From positions 5,890,001-5,954,000 of the forward strand of contig JAQOTA010000053.1 in assembly GCA_029532415.1 (NCBI GenBank): a stretch of 64,000 nt of DNA, read 5' to 3'. The translations under genes were made by a program, and so were the position numbers. The notes below the pieces were generated by a model, which ran no database searches, was not told the origin of the DNA, and worked only from the letters and a program-made list of their open reading frames with translations. The first letter of the stretch is position 1; the number at the start of each line of letters is the position of its first letter. Of this stretch, positions 46,267 to 58,897 are shown in pieces. This DNA comes from Marasmius tenuissimus (lineage: Eukaryota; Basidiomycota; Agaricomycetes; Agaricales; Marasmiaceae).

Positions 46267-48010
46267 TCAATCGTGTAGTACGCTACCCGAACCAAATCTC
46301 AAGACCCACAGTATTCCCAAGTCCGTCATCAACACCGCCACACCCATCCCCTCGTCAAACGCGACGTTGACTGCTCGCTTCAATGCATCATTTAGGCTTT
46401 CTGGCAAGACGAGGTCATGATGGGTCAGATGCGGAGGAGAGCCACGTAGTCGGGTCAATCTCATTATGGGAGGATTCCCATCCAATACACAAAGGAAAGA
46501 TGACATGGATGAATACAGCATCATGGGCTGGAAACGGTGAACGTCGGGTGCCAATACGTGTTTTAGAATGTTCTCGTATGAGGACACTCCGACAGGGTCT
46601 CCGCAATCTGTGGTAGCGCTCGGGTCTGAGCCACCCAACGTTGGGATCGACCAACGACGGTATTGGAGGATGTCGCCCCCTTGATTCATGTGCCGCGTCA
46701 GGGTTACTTGGAGAGCGGGGTAGGGAGAGTGGAAGAAGCGGGAGATGGCGTGGAACGTGCTCTCGCGGTGTTCGATTTGGACGTCGCCTTTTGCGTCGGA
46801 TGGGCTTGGGTAACAGTGGCCGATGTCGTTCGCAGAGGTCAAGAGGAACTGATTTCGAGGTTCGACATGTTGATCTCTGTAGGGAAGCAAGGTGCTAGGA
46901 ATGTGCCATAAACGCGTACGTGTTTCTTCTTCCAGAAATAGAAAAAGTTGCTGGTCCTTGAGAACCGGAGTGTAACTGGGTAGACTCTTTCATTTAGATA
47001 GAAAGGGTAGTCAGTATAAGAGCCAGGAAGGGAAAGTTTGACAGTCTCACCCGTGCTCCACCGGCTATAACAATACCGGTGGAAATTTGGGTGAAGACAC
47101 CCGTGGCGATATTCAATACAACCACATCGAGAGACGCTTCGTCCTCGTCCTCGTCCTCTTCAGGTTCTGTTATTGGACTAAAGCGAATAACTTTATAAAC
47201 GACAAGTTCGGCGTCGGTAGTGATCAACGAGTGCCACTGCGGCTTGGTCAATCTTATATTGCTTGTGTCCGCCACTGGGATAGGAACAAGCTCCATATCC
47301 GTTTCCCAAAGCTTTGTGTCTGGATTGAGACGATAGTCGACGTGCAACACCGACAAAGACTGGCTGTAGTAAAGGTAAGGTTTTGCCAACTAAAAGCCAA
47401 ATATTCATGCGTACTCGTCACTTGAACCGAAACCGATCCGAACGACTTGGCTGCACCTTCCCTGTTGATGATACAGATGGGAGACTGGAACAACTGGTTG
47501 ATACCTCTCAACCGAGCCAAGCACTTTGCCTTGTTCGTAGTCCAAGCAGACGATGCGTTTGTTTCTGTGCCAGTTTAGCAACATAAGAGGCGTGCCTGGT
47601 ATGACGGTGAGAGAGGGAGATAACGCGACACCACGATTATTGATACTAGTAGGTGCATGGCGCAAAGTTGGCCGCGGGCTCGATAGGTTCTTGTCTAAAT
47701 TGACCATGTGCACCGCAGTATTGTGAAGCTGACGAAGGTCAAGCTCCCGAAGGTCTTGGTAGGGAGGTAAAGGAAGAAGTCGGGATGGGTCAAACTGTTG
47801 ATGGGCCTTGAGTACCGTTGACCAGTACGATGAATCAGATCGAGAGAACGCTCTCAGGTTCCTGCAAGTCTGTCGTCCAAGTGAGAGTCACAATCATATG
47901 CGCACACAAAAAGGGTTGAAACACACCAAAGACAAGAAATAAGCCGATAGTACATCCAGGTAAGATGCGATCTCGGTTATGAGCTCGCCTGGTAAGTCGA
48001 CGATGTTCAT
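46267..48010 (-). CDS. F-box protein
   Basis: Starts at 48010 with an F-box motif: LPGELITEIASYLDVLSAYFLSL, intron, then TCRNLRAFSRSDSSYW. The remaining exons encode a long beta-rich region (RLLPLPPYQDLRELDL, NWHRNKRIVCLDYEQGKVLGS, MAKPYLYYSQSLSVLHVDYRL) that resembles a WD/Kelch-like substrate-binding domain without clear repeats, then a C-terminal part ending FGSGSVLHD. F-box proteins bring substrates to SCF ubiquitin ligases through Skp1. An acidic run (EPEEDEDEDE) lies in the middle. A decayed copy of the 5' half is at 4131-4723. Exon borders after the second intron are approximate. Confidence 0.75.
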
Positions 48011-50102
48011 TTTGAAAGTTGATAACTCAGTCTGACTGCAGATGGGAACTCCCTAAACCTTAAAACTTGGGATTGAAGTCAGCGACAGGACAAAGCAAAG
48101 CCGTCAAGTATGAGTTGGCCTTACTCGTGGTTCGCTCGTGCTGGCGGTATGATGCACTGTCATTTCGGGACCGCGTACAAGGCGGAGCCGCACGCCGAAC
48201 GGGCCGGAGCTGCTCCTGCTCTTGGCTAGACTCCACCATGATGATGAATCAACCCAGTAGAGACGACTAGCTCGCGGCTAGCTTGACTGATCAAGGATGA
48301 AAATAGGGAAAATTGAGGTGCGTAATCCTACTACACCCATTGTGCTTTGGTACTCTCAATTAATCGGGCTAAACCTGATGAAAGCGAAGGCGACTCAAGT
48401 TGAATATGGGAAGAGGCAACGAAACACGAAACTTCTAAGCTTCACGAGATGTCAAACCACCGGAAAAGTAATCTGGATATCAGTGGAGAGTTTGGTGAAA
48501 GTCTGGCTCATAGTCCCAGTAATCGTTCCGTTTAAGTCACAGGAAGCTACCCAACGCTGGGCACTAGTATGGCGAGACTGGGGGATTTGAGTGATGCTCG
48601 GGGAGATCTCCATTTCTCAGCAGACCCTTTTCCTTCTTCAACTCATCGGTACGTCAACAATATAATCTATCTTCCTTGGACGGGCTGATATGGAGGGAGC
48701 CAGGTGAAGTGGCTTCAAATCTTGACACAGTAATCCTTCGCTCAACCGTGTTTTAGTACCGTCTGGGATATAGCGTGGCCCTTTACCTTCTCTTCCGCAG
48801 TCGTACCTACCTCCGAAAATTCGGCAACATTGAAATCTGTAGTCAAGGAGAGATCGGCCTGGAATAGACGTACATCCGATGCTTATCACCTACACGGTCC
48901 CGACTCTTTTCTGTTCATCTGGATTTACTGAGAGCCAACCAAGCCTTGGATATAGTTGCACAGAGAGACGGGATGGCAGTTGTGTATCGTAGGCACGGGC
49001 GTCATCATCGATCGCACATCGGGATGTGTTGAAGAAATGTCGCTCCCGCCCTCTACCCTTCTCCATTCCGGAACTCGGGGACGCGAGGATGGCACCCTTG
49101 GAACCTCGCCGGAAACTTGTGCAAGGGCTATATCGGGTAGAGTGTCCAGCGAATGAGAGGTGCGCCCCCAAGCTTGTTGCACGAGAATCTCTCCACCGCC
49201 AGAACGTGAGCTGACGAACCTGAAGACTTTCGAAGTGCCTCTATTTGTGTGGACTAGTTGCGGACAGAGCACTCCCACTCTGAGTTCTCACCTCCGTGGG
49301 TCCACAGCGCCTTCCCAACAAATACTGACTCAATATCGGGCTCTGTGTAGATCCTGATACTCAAAAACCGTGTAATCATCAACTCTGGAGACCGAATTGG
49401 TATCGTCTCCATTCAACCTCCCCTCGAAACATTTTCAAAGGTACGTTGATATGCAAAATTAGGCTCTCGGCAGACCCCGACGACGGATATCGCTGTAGAG
49501 CTCTAAATCTATAAGGGCAAGGCAACGGCCCAGCAGCAGCACTCAGTGACCATGCTCAAGATTTTTAAACTCGACCTAGCGACATCGGACGTTGCCTGTT
49601 CATCCATAGTTTCATCGTACCGCCATCGCGTGTAACATGGTATTGTCGTTTGCTTTGACTACCTGGGATGCCGACTTGGAGGTGCCTTACACATACATCG
49701 ACAATCGATACACAAAAAGAGGTCGTCAAACGTAGCGTCTATTCTTCAAGAGACTGGAGGTGCCTGAAAGCTTTGACTGTACTTATAGTCACAGCAGGCC
49801 CAAGCGGTCCCTGACGGTCCCTGGTTGACAATGGTCTTGTTACCTTGTGAACTCTTATTTGGATATCAAGCTCAAATACCTTAAGCACAGGTATTCGGAC
49901 GGACAGACGTGGTGACGGGCACTGACTACAATTCCCGACAATGCGTGCGACGGGTTGTATCACAAAGCAATAGCGAAATGGAAAACTCCAACGAGTCCGG
50001 ACCCGGTCATTTGTCTTGGCTTGCCATGGTAGTTTCTCAGGTATCATCCCAGGGCAAGGACTATTTTGAGGACTCCGTAACTGGTAAGCCACCGCGAGGA
50101 CG
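48011..50102. other. Gene-free interval
   Basis: Several 70-120-codon frames overlap on both strands near 48890-49280 but share no domain and no intron structure. Nothing supported; the right end is the EthD B promoter. Confidence 0.4.
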
Positions 50103-50110
50103 TATAAAGA
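50103..50110 (+). promoter_or_regulatory. TATA box of EthD copy B
   Basis: TATAAAGA about 75 nt upstream of the ATG, preceded by GCGAGGACG; the matching arrangement precedes EthD copy A. Confidence 0.5.
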
Positions 50111-50182
50111 AGGACACACTTTCTTCCTGGTCCAACAAGCTCCTGTTCTCTCAGTCCTTTCTACTCTCAACATCGTTTTACA

Positions 50183-51285
50183 ATGCCCTCCAACGCTATC
50201 GTCTCCTCTTCAGTCGCCTCCAACACCGTCACAGCTGCGAGCGTTTCTCACGCCGTCGTCGAACGTGATGTTGTTTCTGGCCGCGTTAGAATGATGATGT
50301 GGTTCAGAAGGAACCCTAACATGACCTTCCAGGAGTTCTCCGACCACTGGCGTCTTGCTCACGCTGACCTCTTTTTGAACACTGCCGCCGTGAAGCGCAA
50401 CATGCTCAAGTACGAACAGGTCGGTACCTCTCCCTCTCCTTCGACATAGACTTCTTACACAGCCCTCTCCTGCAGCTCCACGTCAACCAGGAGTGGAAAC
50501 AAAAGTTCGCCAGCGAGGGTTACAACGTACCCGACTACGACGGTATCATGATCGCCGAAGCAGCCACCATGGACAAGGTCTTGGAGGTCAGTAGAAAGTA
50601 ACTCCTCAATGAGCCAAGTTGACCGTTCGTCCCGACAGTGTTTCTCTAATGACGAGTACAACGACACCGCCCTCCCCGATAGCTTCACCTTCTCGGACGT
50701 GACTTCTGCTGTCTATGGCGCCTTCGATATCGCTGAATCCATCAGCAAGGAGCCCAGCCCTCCGGCCTTCAAGGTTATCCGTACCGACACCAAGCGAATA
50801 ATGGTAGACTTCACGCACAAGACCGGCATGAGCTATACCGACTTCACCAACTACTTCCGCAACACGGACCCGACCAAGATCAACAATCTCATTAGCTCTG
50901 GTGTCGGAAAGGACATTACCCTGTACGAACAGGTAGGATAACTCTGTGGATGATAGCGCTACTTTTTGGGACTGATACTGTTCGTCTCGTACTCAGCTCA
51001 CGCTCAGCGACACCACTAAGTCTACGGTTTCCAACCCCTTCACTCCGATGACTGGATGGGACGCCGCTGCTCAGGTCGCCGCTCCCAACTTCCAGTACCT
51101 CCTCGACGTAAGACATTTTTCACACGGGGTACCGAGCCATCACTCACAACATCTCTCTTGTTCAGACCTCCAAGAACTCTCAATTCGATAGCCTCATGAA
51201 GCAGGATGCTCCTAACTTTGTGAACACGACTGCAGGCTTCCAAGTCATCCCCGTCGACGTTGTCTCCTTCCAAATTCCCAAGTAA
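50183..51285 (+). CDS. Tandem EthD-domain protein, copy B, no clear signal peptide
   Basis: Five exons: 50183-50419, 50476-50586, 50639-50932, 50997-51107 and 51166-51285, 290 residues; intron positions equal those of copy A (474-1577). From HAVVERDVVSGRVRMMMWF onward it is nearly identical in layout: FQEFSDHW and KYEQ in module one, YTDFTNYF and LYEQ in module two, ending VIPVDVVSFQIPK. The N-terminus (MPSNAIVSSSVASNTVTAAS) is polar and lacks the hydrophobic core present in copy A, so the protein is probably intracellular. In a shifted frame the same DNA still resembles the copy A leader, suggesting the signal was lost by small indels. Enzymatic role unknown. Confidence 0.85.
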
Positions 51286-52096
51286 ACGCCATCCTCTCGT
51301 TGGACATCTTAGAATGATTATCCATTTCTTATTCCTCAGTTATCAGTTGACTTAATCTCTCATAATCTTTGACCTCTCGGTCGTTTGGTTTCTATTCGAT
51401 ACGTATTTACCTAGAGGACGGTTCTCATTAGAAACTTCTTAGATCCTATTAATATACACTCCATACTCATCTCTTGCTCCATAATTGACAAATTTACACA
51501 TTGTTCATCTGTGAAAAATGGCTCGGGGGTCCCCCCTTTCTCGAGTTTGTCCGGTAATCCACCAAGACTCCTCAATCTCTCACCGGCGCTAAACGCGACA
51601 TGATTACCTGATGTCGCCTGGCCATCCTACAATATGATGGCCCCGGAGGAGTGCTTAGTCTAAGTTAGGGAACCACGCCAGCTCGATTCCATAGTAGGCC
51701 TGTTAACCTGTTTCATAAAGAATCAACACGATGTATTGAGCGACGAGGGGAGTATTCGTATCATACAAGGTCACAAATGTACAGCAATTAAATAAGTAGG
51801 CACCGTCGCCCCTCGTTCCTAGCAAAACGGAAGCAATCGCTCGCTCGTAAGTAGTTGAACCGTGTATGTATGTGACGCAACCGCAGTCAAAGACTCTGGT
51901 CAAACCAAGGTTGAGGCTATGCCGGTCCGCCACCAAGGCCCTCCAGCCCGCCCGAAGGGGAGACAGGCAGGACTGATAACCTGATGAAATGATAATCTCA
52001 ATAGTAATATAGCATCGCACCACATAACTGCGTGTACATGCCCGTCCGCTCTAAACCATGGAAATACCTCATCCATCGTACCGGACCCAATTGTCC
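51286..52096. other. Intergenic interval
   Basis: Contains the 3' flank of EthD B and A/T-rich sequence; no supported gene. Confidence 0.4.
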
Positions 52097-54384
52097 TCAT
52101 CTCAAATCAACAATCTCCAACGCAACATCCTTCATCTGTACGTGTCCCTTATCGGCGTCCTGAAAGGGAAGAAGGCAGATAGACATCAGCGTCACGAACA
52201 TAATCACTCTGGGGGTTCCAACGAGCAGAGAAAAGAAGTGGCGGTTGCCAAGGAGCCTCGGGCAAGGCACCTCCCTATCACTCGAGCACACGACATATCT
52301 ATGAAGGGTAAGAAAAAACTCACCGTGTATATTGGTTGATCGGGATGTGGATGGAACGCTTCCTTCGCCTTACAACTCGATATCAGCCCCAATCCCGGGG
52401 GATCCGTAAGTCTGAATATCCCAAAATTGGGATTTGACTTTGGCGCGCACACGACGGCGAATGACTCTGGGAGCATGATTTGGAAGGCGCAGTGCGTGTG
52501 GAGATCGACGGAGGACATGAAGCCTATGAAATTCAGGGTATGAGCAATTCTGAGCAAGATGACAAGGCGGCCGAGCGAAAGACAGCGAGGAGCGACGGAG
52601 GAGAGCACGAGAAAGAGCAGAGAGAGGGATGAAGCAAACGGAAGAAATGAGAAATAGAGTCACTCACAACTCTGCGTAGGATGCGTATGTATCCATCCCA
52701 ATGTGATCAATCCCCTCTCCTCCGTAAACTGCATGACCAACTCCTCCTCATCCATCGTACACGTATCACTCGTCGAGTGTTGCTTCGGAATTAACAACGT
52801 CGAAACGACGAATTTGCCACGGACTTCCCGGCCGAGGAGAAGCCCGCAAGTTTCCTTGTTACGGCTTGTATTGACACTGGCGATGATGAGGAATCTTGAG
52901 AGACTGTCCCGAGGGAGAATGACAGTCTTGAGAGCAGGAAGACCGTTGTTAGACTCTCGCATCCGACTGGAGCCGCGATGGGCTTGGTCGGGAGAAGTGG
53001 GTCGCGCTGAGGGAGGTGGGGGACGCGGAGATGCTGCTGGAGATGGTGCTCGTATTGCTGATGATGATGATGGTGGATGAAGTGACGGATAATGTATTGG
53101 ATGAGGTATTGAAGGCGGACTCCTGAGCGTGGGTGAGAGCGATGGATGATCCGATGTAACGTATCCCTGCGACTTCTGATGTTGTGACATGAGATAAGGG
53201 TATTGAACTTGATTGGTGAATGCAGAGGTTGTTATGGGTGCAGGCTGATGAGCTGACCTGAAAAAAATGATTGGTCAGTCGACCAAACGAGAAAGGTTAG
53301 ACTACTAACCCCCGCGTCGATGAATGTGCCCGATTATGGTTATACGAATGACTATGAGCATGTCCTGAATTTGGATACGATGTCTCAGAGTCTGTCGAGT
53401 CACCGTCATACTTTGAAGGGCTCTCCAAAGGCATCGTCTGAGGGCCAACAAACGAGGCCGGCCGTCCATAATCCTTGATCGATTTCAGAGGCGTCCCGGT
53501 CGGTATCATGTACGCATTGGGGTGCATCGCCGCGTACTCGACAGAGTAAGGCGAAGGCTTAGACGCCGAGGGATACGAAGGAGCATTTGTAGCAGCCGCA
53601 GTTCGAGCACTTTGAACTGCGTCGCGTGCCCTGCTGCTGCTACGCCCTGGACTCGTCGGTGAGTCCTGCTCTCTTGGTGTAGGCATCGACGCTCCGCCGT
53701 AAGCCGCCCGTTTAGCAGAAGCCATCGCAGATTGAATAGGTGCTGGAGTTGGGAGACTGCGAGCTTGGTACAGCGGCTCCGTCAGTCGCATCTGAGCGAC
53801 CTCCTCGCTGAGTTTGCTGGCCCTATCCAGTGCTTCCCTCTGCGCCAATTGTTTTGTCTCGTCTTCAACTACTCTGATATTCTGGGATGCTTCATAGGCA
53901 GACTGAGCTTCCAGTGCTCGCTGGTGCGATTCCTCGACTTCAGGATGATCCTTCCTGTATTCCTCGTAGCGATCGCTGATCTTTGATTTGAGCTGACCCA
54001 AATTGTCCAGAATCTCCTGGCCGTTCTAGATTCATCGTAAGTACAATTCTCATGACAAAAAGAATGCTCGCCACGCACTAGGTTCAGGTTCAGCCTCTGG
54101 TCCTCAGTCAGTGAAGTCTTGTAGTCGGGGTGTGCAGGAAGCATTTCTAGAACCAAACTAGCTGTCCTAGCAAAAGCTATGAATGCAGCTTCAACGTCGC
54201 CCATTTCTGCGAGTCGTATCCCTTCTCGCCGATTTGATTCTGCATGTTTCAGGTAGTACTTCAAGTTCTGGTTTTCTCGAAGAGTATGTGTACGGGCTTT
54301 GTGAGCGAGTTCTGCTATGCTTGAAGGCCTTCGATTGTAATGAGACGGGTAGGCGGTGCCGGACGATGAAGATGAAGAGGCCAT
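52097..54384 (-). CDS. AMSH-type JAMM deubiquitinase (STAM-binding family)
   Basis: Read on the minus strand from ATG 54384. The N-terminal ~110 residues (HKARTHTLRENQNLKYYLKHAES, AEMGDVEAAFIAFARTASLVLEMLPAHPDYK) form the USP8/AMSH dimerisation, MIT-like helical domain. After an intron, a coiled coil (LGQLKSKISDRYEEYRKDHPE) and a ~250-residue disordered Ser/Pro linker follow. The C-terminal MPN+ domain contains the JAMM motif: Glu in KETCGLLLG and HTHPTQSC-FMSSVD (HxHx7Sx2D), split by an intron near 52660. It continues HCAFQIMLPESFAVVCAPK and ends in a short last exon to DVALEIVDLR. The family removes Lys63-linked ubiquitin from cargo at endosomes with ESCRT-0. A longer in-frame upstream opening (to 54576) was rejected as start. 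Confidence 0.88.
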
Positions 54385-56179
54385 GATTGTCGAAGAGGAA
54401 GAAAGGCAAGGGTAGATGGGGTTCAAGAACAAGATGCATGTTGCCGCTGCGCTAAGCGTTACGACATCGCTCACTGCATTGCCACGTGGGAAATTGGGTA
54501 TGGCTAGATCATCCGAGTCCCGGGATACCTCTATAAGCTTGCCAATAGGGCCACCTGGGTTGGAGCTCTGGTTCAAGGGGATTTGGATAACTGCGGCCTG
54601 CTGCGGATGGGCAGGAGGACGGTAGAGTCAGAACTGGGAGTCAGAGCCATTCTGGGAAATCTATCTCGATAGACACTGGATAACGAGTTGTTTGTCCGGT
54701 CACTTGAATTTGAAAGCTCGCTTGAAATTTGAATATCGCCGGAAATACAGTAGAAGAACGCCGGCTTGAAGGGTACGGCCTTTCCTTTTCAAATATCAGT
54801 TGCGGGGATCTTCAAATGGTTTAAGGTGAACAAGAAATCAAAATTGCGATTATTTCCTGAAAGATACAATGGAAATCGGACAGACAGGCCTGAGAACGAA
54901 AATACTGACTTGAGTATAGAAGGGACAGTAAGAGTACCCACAATAACACGCGAGCGTCACTTCTTGGGACCCTGGGGCCCTATCCTTCATATTCTCCCTC
55001 AACCGCTCGACTCTTCGCCGCTCATGTTCGGTAGAACCATCAGAACCTGGAAGCGAGTAGACTGAGCTTGGAAGTGACCGAGAAAGAGGCCAGCGCGGAC
55101 TGTCAGGAGAAAGCTAGTGACGAGTCATAGTGAAACATGACTGTCAAGCGTGCTGATTCTTGATCGAACAACTGCCCCAAGCCTGCCCTCAGTGATACGT
55201 GATTCAAGAACAAAATAGCCTTTTGGCGGGTTCCTGTCGCTTAGGTGGGTCGTTTTGGACTACGATAAGTGAAGTTGATGTTTTCAATCTCATATATCCC
55301 GCGTGACTGTCATCGTACATCACCATCCCTGAGTGAAGAGTCAAACTCGTACTATAACATCCAGAGCATCGAGATTCGACGGCCGTGCTGCATGCCAAAT
55401 TCCGCGATCAAACAATTTGACAATGTAATGGATCCAGCAAGGTGTTTAGTCAAACAAAATGTCAAGGGTTTCATCTACAGGCTCACCTGTAATGCTTCGC
55501 ATAGCTCATAGCCCATCTGTCTCTACCGGCCTTGTCACCGATGCCACCACGGCCGCGTTGTAGAAGGGCCCTAGAAACAGGCTCAACGCTGATATATGCA
55601 GCCATTTCCAAGCAAAGGGAGAGCCCGTGTATATCAAGCACGGCTTTCAGAGTGACGAGAGAGAGGGGTAGAAGATACAACGGAGCCTAGTAGAGAACGT
55701 GGTGGTTGCGAACAAAGAGTGGGCGTCAGTGGGTCCAGCGACGCGCGCCCATCACCCGATTGCCGAAAGGTGCCGTCAATTTCCCATTTTAGACTTCTGG
55801 AGCGGTCAGTCCGGAGTAGCAGGACCGGTCATGGGCCCTTGTGGACGTCTGGCATAGACTCAACAGCCTGGAAGCGTTTGGCTGTTTTGCACAGTGGAGT
55901 ATGTAGGACGAGGTTCTTCTGGCTATTGAGCATAGCCTTTTTCTACGGAGGCTCAGGATGCCAACTCTGGAACGAGCTATTCGGCTCGAGGCTCAGGTGA
56001 TACTCCCAGATGAGAACCGGTCTATAAACGTTTCCATTTCTCTGGAAAATGTAGGTGGTTCAATAATGGTTAATGACGTCTCATTATAGTAAAGTAATGT
56101 GAGGTATAATTTATAATTAGGATCGAGAACATAAATTAGGTTGAAGAAATGTAGTCCATCCATGCATGAGTCCGGGGTT
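54385..56179. other. Interval with one unassigned minus-strand candidate
   Basis: A minus-strand opening at 55680-55483 (LYLLPLSLVTLKAVLDIHG..., ending SYAKHYR before a GTGAGC donor) and a second near 55060-54930 (SSVYSLPGSDGSTEHERRR) could be exons of one gene, but the middle did not connect. No family recognised. Confidence 0.25.
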
Positions 56180-57061
56180 TTACGAGTTTTGTTGGCCATC
56201 CAGCTTCCAGCGGAAGATGTAGCCCTCTCCCTTCATGAGCCCTGCTCTGAACACCTCCCGCTTCGCCATGTACCAGCCAGTCTTCTTATACATGATCACA
56301 GCCTTGTCATTCAACCACGTCGTCTGGAGGTAAACTTCCTTCAGCTTGTGTTCCCGAGCATGATCAAGAAGGGCCTCCATGAGCTTCTTCGCGATCCCAC
56401 GTCCACGGAAGCCAGGCGCAACCAGCATTCGTTTTAATTCAGCCTCGGTTTTGTCCTCACTGGAGAAGTAATCTGGTACATAATCAAATTAGAACCGAGA
56501 AGAAACCCACGCGAAAACAAAACGTTCAACTCACCTAGTCCAACACAACCAACGACCTCCCTCTGACCTTGTACCCCTGTTTCAACTTCCGCCACCCAGA
56601 ACGAGCTTGCGCCAGCCTCGTCTTTTTGCGATTCGCGTAACCTGTAGAACGTTGCCACGTCCTTCATGTCGCCCTTGAAGTACGCTCGTAGCCCGAGGAA
56701 GATGAACATCCCGATTGGGATTATCATTGCAGCGAGTAGGAGTCCGCTAACGAGTGTGATTGCAATGCCCACGTAGCGCCATCTTCCGAACGGGTTCTGG
56801 AGGATAACACAGAGCCCGGCAAAGAACGAGAAATAGAGAGCGTAGGAGTTGAAGCTGAGGAGACCTTGCGCGATTGCGATGCGGGTCGGAGAGCCGGCTA
56901 TGGGGTCCATGAGAATGAAGTAAATACTTATCAAGCACAGATTCTGGCTCACCTCCGTAAAATCTCGTTTCCTTGTATAGTCTCTGCACATCCTCTAGGT
57001 CTTCCGGGCGAAAACGTCGTATCGACACGTCAGAAGTTTTCTCGTGTGAGATGGCGCCCAT
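56180..57061 (-). CDS. GNAT N-acetyltransferase with internal membrane segments
   Basis: Three exons, 57061-56953, 56897-56535 and 56472-56180, in phase, 254 residues. The first ~35 residues start a GNAT fold (VSIRRFRPEDLEDVQRLYKE). Two hydrophobic stretches follow (LYFSFFAGLCVILQNPF and YVGIAITLVSGLLLAAMIIP/GMFIFLGL), then the rest of the acetyltransferase fold with the acetyl-CoA loop RMLVAPGFRGRGIAKKL and the terminal YKKTGWYM. Membrane helices between the first helix and the main fold resemble the NAT8/camello group, which acetylates cysteine conjugates or lysines at the ER; substrate here unknown. Last residues KLDGQQNS. Confidence 0.8.
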
Positions 57062-58897
57062 GCTTCCGGATCTTAGTTGCTAGTGAGACGTATTAGTGGA
57101 TTTGGGAGTGAAGACCACTTTTTGGAGTTCGATGACACTCTGATGCTTCTCTTCTTATAAGAGGTCGTATAGAACAGGGCCAAGGTACATGTGGGTGAGG
57201 GAAAAAGACAGAGCTTTCATTTCAGCCCGGCTGTGCTGAATCAGGAGTGCTCGGCAGGTGGGTGACGCGGCAACGGTAGAACCTCAGATGAATTTGAATA
57301 GGCGCTGCGTGCTGACTCCTTTGAATACTGCATGATCCAAAGGGGATGTAACATTCATAATCAGTCAGCATATTCCGGCCAGGACGCTAATAGTAATCAT
57401 TCTCGACGCTCGCCTGGATGGGTCTGAATCGCTTGAGCGGTACGGATACATACGCAGTATTAGTTCAACCGGTGACGATGACCCGATATTCAGAACTCGA
57501 CTACTACGATTGTTTCTGGAGAGATGGAAGTGCTAAATGCGACCGGGAAGGGAGAAAATTGGAGGATACGGGGGGAAAGAGCTTTCTTGGGACATGATGG
57601 TGGTGCAAGAAGTAAAAGAACTGTGGGAACCACACTTGTAGTTAGTTTTATCTAGTCGGTGTATTGCGCGATTTTGGTGTAAGGTGACGCTCTTTGAATA
57701 TCTCCGTAGTGCCGATAAGCTGGTCTCAGATAACAGAACGTCGACAGAGACTTCAGGCCAACTGCGAGCTACATTTCCGCAGAGTTCATCATCGACGGTT
57801 GACAGTCGCGACAATCCAAAATGTGGCCCTGGACCGCGTAATATCGATGACCTCAGCGGTCACGATGACCTATACTGGCATTCCCACAATTCGCAGGTTG
57901 TCCTCAGACTTCTTCCAGAGTTACTCTTCCAATCTCCTCCTTCCGCGACGTTGTGGTCGGTCTCATATCCTCACAGAAAGTTTCTCTCGTCCACTAAATG
58001 GGCCTCAAGCCAAAACGAAGCTCAAAGAGAGTCCCCGGCGGACACAATCCTCTGAAACATTCGAGCTTCCGAATCCCTGGCGGAACAAATTGGTCTTGAG
58101 AATCTCAACACCGAACTAGATTCGTACCAATTTATACCTCGATGATTACAAATCGGCCCATGTAGTAGTACTCTCAGTAGCTTTCCCCGATGACCAGATC
58201 GAATCCCCCCTGCAACTTCTTGGAACAAGAGTCGAGCACTGTTTTTCCGACCGACACATTGCCTGCTTACTGAGCAACTCAAAATGGAACGGAATACTTG
58301 AGTAGAACCTCGCATTTTTTTGTTTAGGCATCCAGCGACTCGGGGTCGAAGGCAATGCGGGGATTCCTAGTGGGAGGCGAGGTCCTTTGCGTAAACTGAC
58401 GGGGTGGTCGGAGGACAGTAGTCAGCATGCCACCGCTGAAGCGCTGAGGAACTGCAGCCCCAAGAGAAAAGAGTTGCGGTGCTGTTCACATAGCTAAATT
58501 CGAATCCTCGTCCTTTGCTATTCAACAACCGTGTCCTCCGTAGGAACCCGGTAACAGCTCTCCTGGACTGGAAGGTTTCGCTGTGCTCGACTCTGGTCAT
58601 TCTCTTGCTAATCGCGTCAGAGTCCGCCGTCTTCGATGCGTTAGTGGTGCCAGTATTCATTGTCCATTAACACAGTGACGTAAGTGAGTAGTACTTGTTA
58701 CATCTCGAAAATACAAAGTCCCGAGCTGGTCATGAAATTGAGAGCGATGGACTCTTAATATCTAGTATTCAACGGTGTTCAGGGAGTTCGTGCAGATCTC
58801 CGTCGAACAGCGCCACATTGCTCGTGCCCAATTTCCCGCCACCGCGACTGGTGGCACAGAAGATATAGTATGCCGCTGAAACCACTAGAGGTAGAAA
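57062..58897. other. Gene-free interval
   Basis: Overlapping short frames on both strands (57684-58119 plus, 58660-58367 minus) without domain or splice support. Confidence 0.35.

Noticed and set aside
54385..54576. In-frame N-terminal extension of the AMSH gene
   Set aside because: Extra residues are not part of the family and the ATG at 54384 directly precedes the conserved domain.
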